From positions 1 through 64,000 of the forward strand of contig NZ_JBJURJ010000022.1 in the NCBI RefSeq assembly GCF_046098205.1: a DNA stretch of 64,000 nt, in the 5' to 3' direction. Source of the stretch: Paenibacillus_AR mesotrionivorans (GTDB taxonomy: Bacteria; Bacillota; Bacilli; Paenibacillales; NBRC-103111). How positions within the stretch are numbered: the stretch's first letter is position 1; each line of letters starts with the position of its first letter. Positions 33,451 through 42,408 of this stretch are shown here, piece after piece. The translations under genes and the position numbers were made by a program. The notes under the pieces were generated by a model. The model saw nothing but the letters and a program-made list of their open reading frames with translations, had not been told where the DNA came from and did not search any database.

Positions 33451-35700
33451 TTAAGCTTTACCCCGTCCGCCCTGGAGCGCCGGCTCCTCCTCTGGAATCG
33501 GTGTATACCGCCCCGGCCAGAAGGACCATTTGCCGAGAATCCGGGTCAGGGCCGGCACCAGGAACGGTCTTACCACAAAGGTGTCCAGCAGCACGCCGAT
33601 TGCGGTAATGATCCCGAAGTGAACCAGAATCTGAATGGGCAGGGTGCCCAGTACCGCAAAGGTGCCGGCCAGAATCAGGCCTGCGGAAGTGATAACCGAG
33701 CCGCTTTCCATAACGCCCTCCCGGATGGCACGGGAGAGGGGCATGGTGCGGCTTTTTTGCCAGATGCCGGAGATCATGAAGATGTTGTAGTCCTCACCCA
33801 GCGCCACCAGGAATACGAATGCATAGACGGGAATGAAGCCCTGGATGGCGTCGGCGCCCAACAGATAATGAATGACCAGCCAGCCCAGCCCCAACGCCGA
33901 GAAATAGGACAGGAGCACGGTGGCAATTAAATACACCACTGCAATGATGGACCGCAGGTACACCAGCAGCAGCAGGGCAATCAATATTATGACCGCCGGA
34001 ATAATAACCGAGGCATCCCGGTCACCCGTCTCACGGGTATCATATTGGGTGGCCGTTTGTCCGGAAATCCACACCTTGTCACCAGGCTCCCCTATGCCTG
34101 AACCGCCCAAAGCCTTCTCCATGGCGGTATAAAATTGCGGAATGGTGTCCATGGCCTCAGCCGAATACGGGTTCATGTTCAATTCTACATCATAAGCGAC
34201 GAGGGTAGGGTCTGTTTTGCCCGCTACCGGATCGGACACCTTGCTGACGAAAGGCAGTGCCTTCAGCGCCGCTGCACCGTCTACCTGCTTGCCGTCAGTA
34301 TCCAGCATCACCTTAATAGGCGCGAGCTCACCGGGGCTGAACTGCTCGGCAATTACCGCAAAGCCCTGGCGGGATTCCATGTCCTCCGGAAACGAAGACA
34401 GGGTATCAAAGGTGTAGGAGATGCGCGGCGCGAAGGAAGCGAGCACCCCCAGCAGGATAAATGCAGATAAGGCGACGGTCCATGGCTTTCTGACAATCCA
34501 GCCGCTGAAAATATTGCTGTACGGGTGGGGATGCCGTGCGGGCGGAACGGGCTTGCCGGTGCGGGCCGCCCTCTCCTCCTGCATCTCCCGGGTCCGCGGG
34601 ATGAAGGGATAGAAGGAGGTCCGGCCGAGCACAGCCAGCAGCGCGGGCACCAGCGTCAGGCTGGCAATGCCCATAACCAGAATGGACAGGCTGAACGGTA
34701 CCGCAAACCGGTGATACGCTCCGTATTTGGCCAGAAGCAGCGCCAGAAGAGAAAGCACGACAGTAAATCCGCTCATGGCAATGGCGCCCGAGGAATCGCT
34801 GATGGCGTTAAGCAATGCCTTGCTCTTGTCCTTTTCCTCCTTCAGCGTCTGCCGGAAGCGGGCGATCAGGAAGAGGCAATAATCTGTTCCGGCGCCGAAC
34901 AGGAGCACCGTCATAATAGACATGGCCTGGGAGTCCACCTCGATCCAGCCCATGGAAGCAATCCAGCCGATAAGGGGATTGACCACTGCGTAAGCAAAGC
35001 CGACACCCACAATGGGGATCAACGCGAGGATCGGCGAACGGTAAATCAGGAGCAGAATAACCAGCACCAGGAGCACAGTGCCGATCAACAGGGACACGTC
35101 CGCGCTTTTGAACAGTCCAACCGCATCCACCTGGATGCCGACAGGTCCGGATACCCGGGCGCTCAGCTCCGCACCGTCGGTTTTGGCGGCGAAGGGGTCG
35201 GCGCCCAAGAGAGCTGCTGTTTTTTCCTTCAGGGTTTCCAGATCGGCTTTAAGTGCCTCCGTATCCGACCCTTTTTGGAAAATGACGGGCAGCACCAGCG
35301 TGCTCTGATCCTGTGACAGCTGGCTGCGCAGCGCCTGAGGCGGCATTTTGTGCAGAGGCGGCACCACAAGCTGGTGGGTCAGAGGCGCCTGCTCCAATGT
35401 GCGGGTCACACTCTGGATGCCTGCCAGGTCCCCATCCTGCATCCCGCCGGAGCGGTGCCATACCAAAAGTGCGGGTACTCCGGCGTCACCCGGGAATTCC
35501 CGTGCGGCTAAAGCCTCGCTGACGACAGATTGTGTGTCCGCAGGCAGATTGGCCGCGTTGTTGTTTTCCTGGCTTTTGGCTGAGGGCAAGAGCATGCTTA
35601 ATCCGCCCGCCAGCAAAATCCAGATTAGAATGGTTACCCATTTGGTGCGGGGCCCGGCTACCGTACGGCCGTATTGCTCCCATAAGTGCTTCTTGGACAT
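33451..35700 (-). CDS. MMPL/RND-family membrane transporter
   Basis: This 749-residue exporter has 12 membrane helices in two halves. Each half has an outside loop domain (about 45-190 and 415-555) and the MMPL signatures GAGTDYCLFLIARFR (first half) and ALGEDYNIFMISGIW (second half). The acidic residues in these motifs belong to the proton relay. Relatives export lipids or hydrophobic drugs. AAAGGAGCGTTGGTTC precedes the ATG. The divergent TetR gene 111 bases away is the probable repressor. The substrate is unknown. Confidence 0.93.
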   Translation of the reverse strand: MSKKHLWEQYGRTVAGPRTKWVTILIWILLAGGLSMLLPSAKSQENNNAANLPADTQSVVSEALAAREFPGDAGVPALLVWHRSGGMQDGDLAGIQSVTRTLEQAPLTHQLVVPPLHKMPPQALRSQLSQDQSTLVLPVIFQKGSDTEALKADLETLKEKTAALLGADPFAAKTDGAELSARVSGPVGIQVDAVGLFKSADVSLLIGTVLLVLVILLLIYRSPILALIPIVGVGFAYAVVNPLIGWIASMGWIEVDSQAMSIMTVLLFGAGTDYCLFLIARFRQTLKEEKDKSKALLNAISDSSGAIAMSGFTVVLSLLALLLAKYGAYHRFAVPFSLSILVMGIASLTLVPALLAVLGRTSFYPFIPRTREMQEERAARTGKPVPPARHPHPYSNIFSGWIVRKPWTVALSAFILLGVLASFAPRISYTFDTLSSFPEDMESRQGFAVIAEQFSPGELAPIKVMLDTDGKQVDGAAALKALPFVSKVSDPVAGKTDPTLVAYDVELNMNPYSAEAMDTIPQFYTAMEKALGGSGIGEPGDKVWISGQTATQYDTRETGDRDASVIIPAVIILIALLLLVYLRSIIAVVYLIATVLLSYFSALGLGWLVIHYLLGADAIQGFIPVYAFVFLVALGEDYNIFMISGIWQKSRTMPLSRAIREGVMESGSVITSAGLILAGTFAVLGTLPIQILVHFGIITAIGVLLDTFVVRPFLVPALTRILGKWSFWPGRYTPIPEEEPALQGGRGKA

Positions 35701-35732
35701 GAACCAACGCTCCTTTGCCGATTGCGGCTTAT

Positions 35733-35745
35733 AGCTTTCAAAGCT
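35733..35745. promoter_or_regulatory. Candidate TetR operator region
   Basis: AGCTTTCAAAGCT is a 6-bp perfect inverted repeat about the central C, 32 bases upstream of the MMPL start. TAATTAA-type palindromes flank the -10-like TATATA further along (35755-35800). The repressor site is inferred from divergent context. Confidence 0.3.
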
Positions 35746-35811
35746 GCTTTTATTTATAATTAATACAACAATCCCATTATATATACCGACGGGTTAATTA
35801 TTCAAGGGGAA

Positions 35812-36435
35812 GTGAAGGGTTTGGATCAAAAAAGAAAACGTCCTCCCGGACGTCCGCCGAAAAGCCCGGAGCCGCAGGCCGGAATCGAGGCACAGCTCCT
35901 GGAAGCGGCAGCGCGGCTGTTTATGGAGAAGGGCTATGAGCAGATCTCTCTGGAGCAGATCGCAGTCGACTGCCAGGTAACCAAAGCGACGATCTATTAC
36001 TATTATTCCAATAAAGCGGTGCTGTTTACCCAAGCTGTGGTTCATTTGTTGGGTCGTGCAGCCGATATAACGCGCCTTATGCTGGCCGGCCCCGGAACAC
36101 TGAAGGAGCGCCTGGTTCAAATCGCCACCGGACATCTGGCCGAAACCCGGCCTGATCTGATGACCATGCTGAAGGAGGCGGAGTCCCGGCTTTCCCCGGA
36201 GCAGGTGCAGGAAATCCATCACGCAGAGGGCCGGATCCACCACATCATGGCGGAGGCCTTCCGGGAGGCTGCCGGCCGTGGGGAGCTGAAGCCTCTTTCC
36301 CCCAGTTTCCTGGCCTTCTCCTTTTCCGCCCTGCTGATGCTGGGCAACCGTGCTGTACTGATGGAGCAGTATCCATCCGTACGGGAATCCGCCGAAGCGA
36401 TTGTGGAGCTTTTTTTGGAGGGGGCTGCAGTTTAG
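35812..36435 (+). CDS. TetR-family transcriptional regulator
   Basis: This 207-residue repressor has a basic leader (KKRKRPPGRPPKSPEP) and an N-terminal helix-turn-helix (about 22-68; LEAAARLFMEKGYEQISLEQ, then VTKATIYYYYSNKAVLF). An all-helical ligand domain follows. The leader with RPPGRPPK looks like an AT-hook-like basic arm. GTG at 35812 is four bases after AAGGGG; TTG at 35821 has better spacing. Its TAG stop lies within the terminal inverted repeat of the element at 36433-36597. It probably controls the divergent MMPL gene. Confidence 0.88.
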   Translation: MKGLDQKRKRPPGRPPKSPEPQAGIEAQLLEAAARLFMEKGYEQISLEQIAVDCQVTKATIYYYYSNKAVLFTQAVVHLLGRAADITRLMLAGPGTLKERLVQIATGHLAETRPDLMTMLKEAESRLSPEQVQEIHHAEGRIHHIMAEAFREAAGRGELKPLSPSFLAFSFSALLMLGNRAVLMEQYPSVRESAEAIVELFLEGAAV

Positions 36436-36597
36436 GGCGTGTCTGAAAACTCGCTTGAGGGCACCTATTAACGCCTTTTCGCCCCTGACTTCGTTACTTG
36501 CCCTTGACGTACCCCCGGTACGCCTGCGGGCAAGTGCCTTGCCATGAACGAAAATTCGCTAACATTTGCTCCCCTCGGAGTTTTCAAACACACCCTA
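36433..36597. mobile_element. 165-bp MITE-like element with 20-bp terminal inverted repeats
   Basis: The left end (TAGGGCGTGTCTGAAAACTC) and right end (GAGTTTTCAAACACACCCTA) are inverted repeats with 18 of 20 matches. Inside, ACTTGCCC pairs with GGGCAAGT around CGTACC/GGTACG, so the middle can also fold. It has no coding capacity. It begins exactly with the TAG stop codon of tetR and lies between that gene and its terminator. No clear target-site duplication was seen. Confidence 0.7.
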
Positions 36598-36623
36598 GGC
36601 CTTCATCAATCTGTGTAAACCAT

Positions 36624-36688
36624 ATAGAGCCGTCCGGACATTCAGCCCTATTCCATGGCTGCTTGTCCGGGCGGCTCTATCTTTTTTT
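36624..36688 (+). terminator. Intrinsic terminator downstream of tetR
   Basis: ATAGAGCCGTCCGGACA pairs with TGTCCGGGCGGCTCTAT (one T-G mismatch position), followed by CTTTTTTT. The loop is 23 bases. Confidence 0.9.
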
Positions 36689-36819
36689 GGTAGAGAAGGT
36701 ATAGAAGCGTAAAATCCGGCCATGCTAGTAATCATACAGCTAGCCATTGCAAGATTCATAGATTATCTCATACCGGCGGTGTTCCGCTGGAAACCAATTC
36801 ATGGAGGATGATGGATGCG

Positions 36820-37518
36820 ATGAAACGCCACATGCGCTATACTCTGTTGCTGATGCTTCTCCTGAGTATTGTCTCCCCCAGCGGAAGCGCTTATGCCCGC
36901 CAATTGCTCAGCGATGAGGAGTGGGATGTTCATATTGTGCCGGCTGCCGCGGCGGAGGCTCACTCTGTAGACCTGATAACCATTGCTGACGAAACGGCGG
37001 CTCCGGCACCAAAAGTGGAAAACTTAACCTATGTCGTCAGTTCAGGGGATACACTCTCCAAAATCGCCGGCAGCTTCGGCACTTCTGTAGCAATGCTACA
37101 GGACTACAACGGAATATCCAATGCCAACTTTATCCATGTCGGACAAAAGCTCAAAATTCCCGAGATGCCTGTACCGCTTCTGGAAGGCAAGGAGCCGGTG
37201 ATTGAACGGGTCCTCTCCACAACCCTTACCGCCTATACAGCCGGCGCTGAATCCACAGGAAAAACCCCCTCCCATCCCGAATACGGGATCACCTACAGCG
37301 GTGTACGGGCGGAGGAAGGACGTACGGTAGCGGTAGATCCCAAGGTTATTCCGCTGGGCTCCACCGTTTATATTGAGGGGGTAGGCATCCGCAAGGCGGA
37401 GGATACCGGTTCAGCCATTAAGGGGTCCAAAATTGACGTATTCATGAATGACGTGGGTGAAGCCCGTACATTCGGCGTCAAGCGCAATGTCAAGGTGTTT
37501 GTATTGGCTTCGGTGTAA
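36820..37518 (+). CDS. Secreted LysM and 3D-domain cell-wall protein (YocH-like)
   Basis: This 232-residue protein has a signal peptide (cleavage about after SAYA, residue 24). One LysM domain follows (about 70-113; YVVSSGDTLSKIAGSFGTSV) and then a C-terminal 3D domain (about 145-230). The 3D domain shows the three Asp regions VDPKVIPLGSTVYIEG, AEDTGSAIKG and KIDVFMNDV. The domain is related to lytic transglycosylase cores, and B. subtilis YocH and YuiC are relatives. ATG at 36820 is preferred; ATGs at 36808 and 36811 lie too close to GGAGG. Its 3' end overlaps the convergent gene by 29 bases. Confidence 0.87.
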   Translation: MKRHMRYTLLLMLLLSIVSPSGSAYARQLLSDEEWDVHIVPAAAAEAHSVDLITIADETAAPAPKVENLTYVVSSGDTLSKIAGSFGTSVAMLQDYNGISNANFIHVGQKLKIPEMPVPLLEGKEPVIERVLSTTLTAYTAGAESTGKTPSHPEYGITYSGVRAEEGRTVAVDPKVIPLGSTVYIEGVGIRKAEDTGSAIKGSKIDVFMNDVGEARTFGVKRNVKVFVLASV

Positions 37519-38317
37519 GCCGCTGCACCCGGAATATGCCGCTGACCGGATAATGGTCGGAGGGATACCGTCCGTTATACTTGGAGCGGATCACATCCCC
37601 GTGCAAGGGCAGCAGGCCAAATCCGCCGAATAAATAATCGATAGGTTTGCCCAGCCGGCCGCCCAGGAAGCCATGATGAGTTTTGCCTGCATGCTGGGGG
37701 TCGGCGAAGGCATTGGCCAAAGGGCTGCGCTCCCCCTCCAGCTCATCCTCTCCCGAGAGGAAACGGATAACCGGATGCTCGGGCCCCGCGTTGAAGTCCC
37801 CGGCCAAAAGCACAGGAGTAGGCCCGAAGCGCTCCTGATGCTCCCGGATGGTCCGCCAGACCAGCAAGGCGCCTTGGCGTTTGGCGGTCCGTCCGATATG
37901 GTCCAGATGGGTATTGTACATAAGAATCGTAACCGCCGGATCCTTCAAAAGCTTCAGCTTGGCCCAGGTGCATATGCGGGGGAAGCGCGCATCCCAGCCG
38001 ATGCTGCCCGGGACCTGGGGCTGCGGGGAAAGCCACAGCTGGCCCCATTCCAGGGGAACCAGCCGTTTCCGGTGGTAGAAGATGGCATTGTGCTCGCCGC
38101 CGCCATCCTTGTTCCGCCCTGTCCCCACGTAGCCGTATTCCGGCAATAGCGGGGACAGCTCCGCCAGCATACGCCCGGTCAGCTCCTGAAAGCCTACCAG
38201 ACAAGGCTTTTGGGCGGCCACGGCCAAGGCGGCGCTCTCCCGGCGGAACACCCACGACCGGTGGAAATCCAGGAGCCGGCAGACCCGCAGGTTAAAACTC
38301 ATAGCTGTAATTTTCAC
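37490..38317 (-). CDS. Endonuclease/exonuclease/phosphatase family protein
   Basis: This 275-residue protein has the EEP fold signatures: SFNLRV at the N-terminus, the catalytic Glu in LVGFQELT, YNTHLDHIG, LAGDFNAGPEHP and the final PSDHYPVSG. It is probably a metal-dependent phosphodiesterase of the type that acts on nucleic acid or sphingomyelin-like substrates. There is no signal peptide. The start is GTG at 38317; AAAGGATG is 14 bases away, so a later start is possible. It overlaps the LysM-3D gene tail to tail. Confidence 0.85.
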   Translation of the reverse strand: MKITAMSFNLRVCRLLDFHRSWVFRRESAALAVAAQKPCLVGFQELTGRMLAELSPLLPEYGYVGTGRNKDGGGEHNAIFYHRKRLVPLEWGQLWLSPQPQVPGSIGWDARFPRICTWAKLKLLKDPAVTILMYNTHLDHIGRTAKRQGALLVWRTIREHQERFGPTPVLLAGDFNAGPEHPVIRFLSGEDELEGERSPLANAFADPQHAGKTHHGFLGGRLGKPIDYLFGGFGLLPLHGDVIRSKYNGRYPSDHYPVSGIFRVQRLTPKPIQTP

Positions 38318-38400
38318 GGAGGGATAGTCATCCTTTCAACCGCATTCGTTCCCTTTATTATGAGCGTTATGCGGCTTCCGGCGCAACATGGATTCTGAAC

Positions 38401-38793
38401 TCAATCGGATTTTCCTGTTCCCGCATATGCAATGGCGTCCATCTGCACCTTTAGTCCGGTGGGGCCGCCATGATGGGCGAATTCAGTAGAAATGGTTTTG
38501 CGCGCCGGGTACATTCCCTTGAATCTGCGCTTGAACACCGCCTCCATCACAGGAATATCCCATACATCCCGCAGAAGAATATCCAGTTTAACCACATGCT
38601 CCAGAGTTAGCCCTACCTGAGCAAGCCTGCCGTTCATATCATTCAAGGCGCCCTCCACCTGCTGCTCAACTGTTCCGCCCACATTGCCTACACAAAAACT
38701 GAGGAACACAAAACCGCCTGCCTCCACAATTTCGGAGTAGGCGTATTCCTCATTGATATTGCTTCTGACGATGCTTCCCTTGTTATTGGCCAT
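38401..38793 (-). CDS. RidA (YjgF) family enamine/imine deaminase
   Basis: This 130-residue RidA-like protein has SEIVEAGGFVFLSFCVGN, VEGALNDMNGRLAQVGL and the catalytic Arg in YPARKTISTEF. RidA proteins hydrolyse reactive imines such as 2-aminoacrylate. GAGGAGCGGATTAAC precedes the ATG. It is monocistronic, and members of the wider family can have other roles. Confidence 0.83.
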   Translation of the reverse strand: MANNKGSIVRSNINEEYAYSEIVEAGGFVFLSFCVGNVGGTVEQQVEGALNDMNGRLAQVGLTLEHVVKLDILLRDVWDIPVMEAVFKRRFKGMYPARKTISTEFAHHGGPTGLKVQMDAIAYAGTGKSD

Positions 38794-39090
38794 GTTAATC
38801 CGCTCCTCTTCCCTATTATCCGCTCTAGGGATCTGTCCGACGGAGTGGTAGTGGTGAATAAATATTTATCAGGTTTCATTCCTTACCGGGAAGGAGTGTC
38901 TTGGATGCTCAAACACGTTTTGTCGGCCTTGATTGAATGGAATCTATAAGGGTTCAAAGCCGCCAAAAAACTCGCTCCCAAGTCAATCCTTCCCTCACAG
39001 TCATTCCACATAAATATTTATTCATTCTTTTAGTCAGACTCCCAACGGATGAGCCTATTATAGGAGAGGAATCCGGACAGCTGTATGTCG
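38794..39090. other. Non-coding gap with a 15-bp inverted repeat
   Basis: TGAATAAATATTTAT (38857-38871) recurs inverted as ATAAATATTTATTCA about 150 bases later (39011-39025). The core ATAAATATTTAT is itself palindromic. Between them a ribosome-site-like GGGAAGGAG precedes a 14-codon frame that I do not consider a gene. Nothing else was recognised. Confidence 0.45.
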
Positions 39091-40020
39091 TTATTCGGCA
39101 GAACGGTACAGATTCACTATATCCCTGGCCCGGGATAGCAGCTCCTGTCTGACGGCTTCAGGCTCCAGAACCGTAACCCTGCCTCCCAGCTCCAGCAGCA
39201 CACCGAACCAGCCCCGCTCGTTTTCCGGAAGGGAAAGCTCGGCCAACAGCGTATGGCCCTCAGCCGACCTGCTGATATGGGCAAACGGAAAGGACTCTTC
39301 CACCAGAATCCGAACCTCCGGGGCAAAAGCCAGCTTCATCCCCACGTAGGGACGCTCCTTCTCCGCTTCGGCCCACTGCTGCTCGGCCTGTCTGTGATCC
39401 CGGGAAACAGATTCCCCGGTAACGGTAAGATCGCGGATACGGGATAGACGGAACAGCCGGTAGGCTTGCTTTTCGCAGCAATACCCTAAGAGGTACCAGG
39501 CATGCCATTTGTACGTGAGCTGCATAGGCTCCACCAGCCGCCTGGTGCTGAAAAGCTGTACGTCCGTGTAGTCAAAACGGACGGCCTTTCCGCTGCGGAT
39601 GGCCGCATCCAGGGCAGCCAGACGGTCCCCCGCCTCAACCCCCTCCCGCAATACACTCAAATCCAGCTGAAGCCGCTGCTCCGCAGCCGTACCGTCGGGA
39701 GCCAGAGAGAGCATCTTTTCCAAGGTCGCCCCCACCTCCCTGCTTTGGTAAGCGGAGCCAAGACCTCTAAGGGCGATTATCAGCTGGACATAATCCTCGG
39801 CACTGAACAGCTGCCGGTTCAGCTTGTAGGTATCCAGTATTCTGTAACCCCCGGCGGTGCCTAAGATAGAGGCTACTGGAACACCAGCCAAACCCAGCGT
39901 CTCCATATCCCGCTGGACCGTACGGATAGATACCTCGAAGCGATTCGCCAGCTCCCGGGCGCTGACCGTGTCCCGGTTGAGCAAATAAATCAGCATTCCC
40001 AGCATTCTGTCGATTTTCAT
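39091..40020 (-). CDS. WYL-domain transcriptional regulator (YafY family)
   Basis: This 309-residue regulator has an N-terminal HTH_11 winged helix (about 1-60; RDTVSARELANRFEVSIRTV, QRDMETLGLAGVPV) and a WYL domain (about 135-205; VRFDYTDVQLFSTRRLVEPM, WHAWYLLGYC) with a C-terminal WCX extension. WYL domains bind nucleic acid or nucleotide ligands in several regulators. GGGAGCAGCCGG precedes the ATG. It lies 30 bases downstream of the metallophosphoesterase gene, so the two may be cotranscribed. Confidence 0.88.
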   Translation of the reverse strand: MKIDRMLGMLIYLLNRDTVSARELANRFEVSIRTVQRDMETLGLAGVPVASILGTAGGYRILDTYKLNRQLFSAEDYVQLIIALRGLGSAYQSREVGATLEKMLSLAPDGTAAEQRLQLDLSVLREGVEAGDRLAALDAAIRSGKAVRFDYTDVQLFSTRRLVEPMQLTYKWHAWYLLGYCCEKQAYRLFRLSRIRDLTVTGESVSRDHRQAEQQWAEAEKERPYVGMKLAFAPEVRILVEESFPFAHISRSAEGHTLLAELSLPENERGWFGVLLELGGRVTVLEPEAVRQELLSRARDIVNLYRSAE

Positions 40021-40050
40021 CCGGCTGCTCCCTGTCCGGCGGGGATGGTT

Positions 40051-40821
40051 CTACAGCTCATGGACGGTGACCTCACTGCGGACCATAAACCGGGCGTTTA
40101 CCCCAGCCTGGCCGATTCCTTTGGATATGTAATATGCCCCCTGCGGGGAACGGTGAAGCCCTTTGTAGATGCCCCGGGCCGGAAGCTCACCCTTGGGTTT
40201 GAAGCGGAAGAAAAAGGGAATATTCAGTTGTTTGCCATGGAGATGTCCCGACATGAGATAATCGTAGCGTTTCCCGATATGCGGGACCACATTGGGATCG
40301 TGGGTGAGGACGATAATGGTGTCGGTGGGTTTGGTCTGGCGGAAGGCCTTGCCGATTTTGCTGTGGCCGGTACCGAAATTGTCGATGCCAACCAGGGTGC
40401 AATCCGGCAGGCGGAGCGCTTCGTTGCGCAGAAGAGTAATGCCATAACGGCTGAGCAGCTCCAAAAGCCGGTTCATGCCGCTTTTCATCTTATAGTCATG
40501 GTTGCCCAAAACCGCATAAACGGGCACACCCGAAGCGGATATGACCTTTAGATAAGGCTCCAAGCGGGGTAAATACCAGGTTTTGCGGGTAAAATCCCCT
40601 GTCAGCGAAATCCAGTCCGGCGCCTCCTCCCGGATTGTCCGCTCCAGTCTGCGGGGGCTGATCCGCAGCTTCTCCACATGAATGTCGCTGATCTGCAGGA
40701 TCTTCTTGTTCAAGCCGATGGGGTGGCTTATCCGTTCCAGCTTGAGCCATTGGGTAGGTACAATCAAAAAGCCGTATCCCGCCAGAGCGGCAGCCGCTCC
40801 CGGAATGATCCATTCCAGCAT
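40051..40821 (-). CDS. Membrane-anchored metallophosphoesterase (YkuE-like)
   Basis: This 256-residue calcineurin-like phosphoesterase has an N-terminal hydrophobic anchor (about 2-22) and all metal motifs: ISDIHVEKL (DxH), SLTGDFTRK (GD), LGNHDYK (GNHD), LTHDPNV and SGHLHGKQ (GHxH). Related YkuE and LpxH-like proteins act on cell-surface phosphodiesters. ATG at 40821 follows GGAAGGAGGCGCACT. It is followed by the WYL regulator. Confidence 0.9.
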   Translation of the reverse strand: MLEWIIPGAAAALAGYGFLIVPTQWLKLERISHPIGLNKKILQISDIHVEKLRISPRRLERTIREEAPDWISLTGDFTRKTWYLPRLEPYLKVISASGVPVYAVLGNHDYKMKSGMNRLLELLSRYGITLLRNEALRLPDCTLVGIDNFGTGHSKIGKAFRQTKPTDTIIVLTHDPNVVPHIGKRYDYLMSGHLHGKQLNIPFFFRFKPKGELPARGIYKGLHRSPQGAYYISKGIGQAGVNARFMVRSEVTVHEL

Positions 40822-40874
40822 AGTGCGCCTCCTTCCCGCCGGTTGTTTGCCATATGTCCCGGGAAGGACCACCT

Positions 40875-41054
40875 TCAATAAGCCGGGGCCGGCATACATA
40901 CAACCTCATATGTATATGCGTTGAATTCTATTTTACCGCAGGATTGGCAAATTCCCAAAGGAATGTTGCGGTAAAATCCCGTTTTGAAGGTCAGCTTTGC
41001 CATTTCGGCAGGCACTCTCTGCTTGCAGCAAATGCAATACACTTCTGTATGCAT
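40875..41054 (-). CDS. Small zinc-ribbon-like protein, 59 residues
   Basis: This short protein carries two Cys pairs, CICC near residue 8 and CQSC near residue 39, spaced as in a zinc ribbon. The tail ends CMPAPAY. ATG at 41054 is chosen because GGGGAGAACCGTCCT precedes it; the frame extends 32 codons upstream over the palindrome at 41140. I do not recognise the family, and the function is unknown. Confidence 0.55.
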   Translation of the reverse strand: MHTEVYCICCKQRVPAEMAKLTFKTGFYRNIPLGICQSCGKIEFNAYTYEVVCMPAPAY

Positions 41055-41139
41055 AGGACGGTTCTCCCCTTTTTCCGATATGTAGCCACCATGGTACAAA
41101 TTATGGTATGATACGTTACGGATCAACATTTCCTCCATA

Positions 41140-41157
41140 ATACGAAACATTTCGTAT
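41140..41157. promoter_or_regulatory. Candidate operator palindrome
   Basis: ATACGAAA-CA-TTTCGTAT is a perfect 8-bp inverted repeat between the small zinc-ribbon gene and the lactonase gene. It lies 15 bases upstream of the lactonase -35, a position fitting a regulator site for either divergent gene. Confidence 0.45.
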
Positions 41158-41171
41158 CATGTCAAATCTTT

Positions 41172-41200
41172 TTGTCCATTCTTGTCGGGGATTGTATAAT
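41172..41200 (+). promoter_or_regulatory. Sigma-A promoter of the lactonase gene
   Basis: TTGTCC (41172-41177), a 17-base spacer and perfect TATAAT (41195-41200) lie 32 bases upstream of the lactonase start. Confidence 0.75.
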
Positions 41201-41232
41201 GATTGCGAATTATAATATGCGGGGTGATAAAT

Positions 41233-42312
41233 TTGGAGAACAATGCAAATAAACGGATTTTTGCTTTTATCGGGTCCTATGCGGAAGCAGAGGAAGATGG
41301 TGTGTATGTAGCCCTGTTTCACCCGGTGCATGGAGAAATGACCATCACCGACCGTATACAAGGGTTGAAGAATCCCACGTTCCTGGACGTTGATCCGGAA
41401 AAGCGCATCCTCTATGTGCTCTCCGAAGGCCAGACGGGAGGACGCAGCGGGGTGGCGGCCGCTTTTTCCATCGATCCGGAAAAAGGTCGACTGACCGAGC
41501 TTAACCGGGAACGTACAGTGGATTCCCCCATCTGCCATATCCAATTGGACAAAAGCCGCAAGTGTCTTTTTACGGCCAGCTACCACGGCGGTTTGGTCGG
41601 GGTGAATTCGGTGCTGGAGGACGGACGGATCGGCCCATCTGCACAGGTAATCACACATACCGGGTCCAGTATCCTTCCCGCCCAAACCCAGGCCCGGGCC
41701 CATTCGGTGTTTGTAGATCCCGACAACCAATTCGCAGTGGTGTGCGATCTGGGTATGGACAAGATCGTCAGCTACCGGATCAATCCGGAAGCGCCGTCGC
41801 TGACAGAGACAGCCTCGGTGGATCTGCCCCCGGGTTCGGGGCCGCGGCATTTTGCCTTCCATCCGGAGCTGGCGGTGGGTTACTCCATCAATGAGCTGAA
41901 CTCCACCATTACGGTGTTTCGTTATAACCGGACAAGCGGTGCCCTGATACCGGTTCAGACCATCAGCACGCTGCCGGAGGATTTCGCTGGCGAAAGCGCC
42001 ACGGCGGACATCCATATTTCCCGGGACGGGCGCTTCGTATACGGCTCCAACCGTGGTCATGACAGCATCGCTGTCTTTGCTGTAAGCCAGTCGGACGGGA
42101 CACTGTCGCCGGTAGAGCATGTGCTCACCCAAGGCGGACATCCCCGCAACTTCGCGCTGTCGCTGGATGACCGGCTCTTGCTTGCCGCTAACCGGGACGG
42201 CAACAATATTGTGGTGTTTGAGCGCGATGCAGAAACCGGGCGTCTGTCAGCCAACGGCCGCAGTCTGGTGCTGTCCAAGCCGGTCTGCATCAAATTCGCC
42301 GACTTGTCGTAG
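41233..42312 (+). CDS. Lactonase-family beta-propeller protein (6-phosphogluconolactonase-like)
   Basis: This 359-residue protein has the seven-bladed propeller form of the YbhE/Pgl lactonase family: repeated segments such as SHPICHIQLDKSRKCLFTAS-like blades, HSVFVDPDNQFAVVCDLGMD, GSGPRHFAFHPELAVGYSIN and ADIHISRDGRFVYGSNRGHD. It could hydrolyse 6-phosphogluconolactone, though many homologues have no proven activity. TTG at 41233 is preferred because GGGGTGATAAAT stands before it; the frame is open to 41203. It stands alone, with no zwf or gnd beside it. Confidence 0.85.
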   Translation: MENNANKRIFAFIGSYAEAEEDGVYVALFHPVHGEMTITDRIQGLKNPTFLDVDPEKRILYVLSEGQTGGRSGVAAAFSIDPEKGRLTELNRERTVDSPICHIQLDKSRKCLFTASYHGGLVGVNSVLEDGRIGPSAQVITHTGSSILPAQTQARAHSVFVDPDNQFAVVCDLGMDKIVSYRINPEAPSLTETASVDLPPGSGPRHFAFHPELAVGYSINELNSTITVFRYNRTSGALIPVQTISTLPEDFAGESATADIHISRDGRFVYGSNRGHDSIAVFAVSQSDGTLSPVEHVLTQGGHPRNFALSLDDRLLLAANRDGNNIVVFERDAETGRLSANGRSLVLSKPVCIKFADLS

Positions 42313-42408
42313 GCCCGTTAGGGGATATGTAGTGGCAGCGCAAGAAGCCGGGCTTGCCCAGATGCCGCTGTATCGCGGAAGACGGGCTTGCTGGCGGAGG
42401 CTCAAGCT

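Noticed and set aside
33265..33930. Open frame of 221 codons on the plus strand
   Set aside because: It begins in the repeat region and continues antisense to the MMPL gene; no ribosome site.
38896..38950. 14-codon frame after GGGAAGGAG
   Set aside because: Too short and without conserved features or neighbours; a chance match to a ribosome site cannot be excluded.
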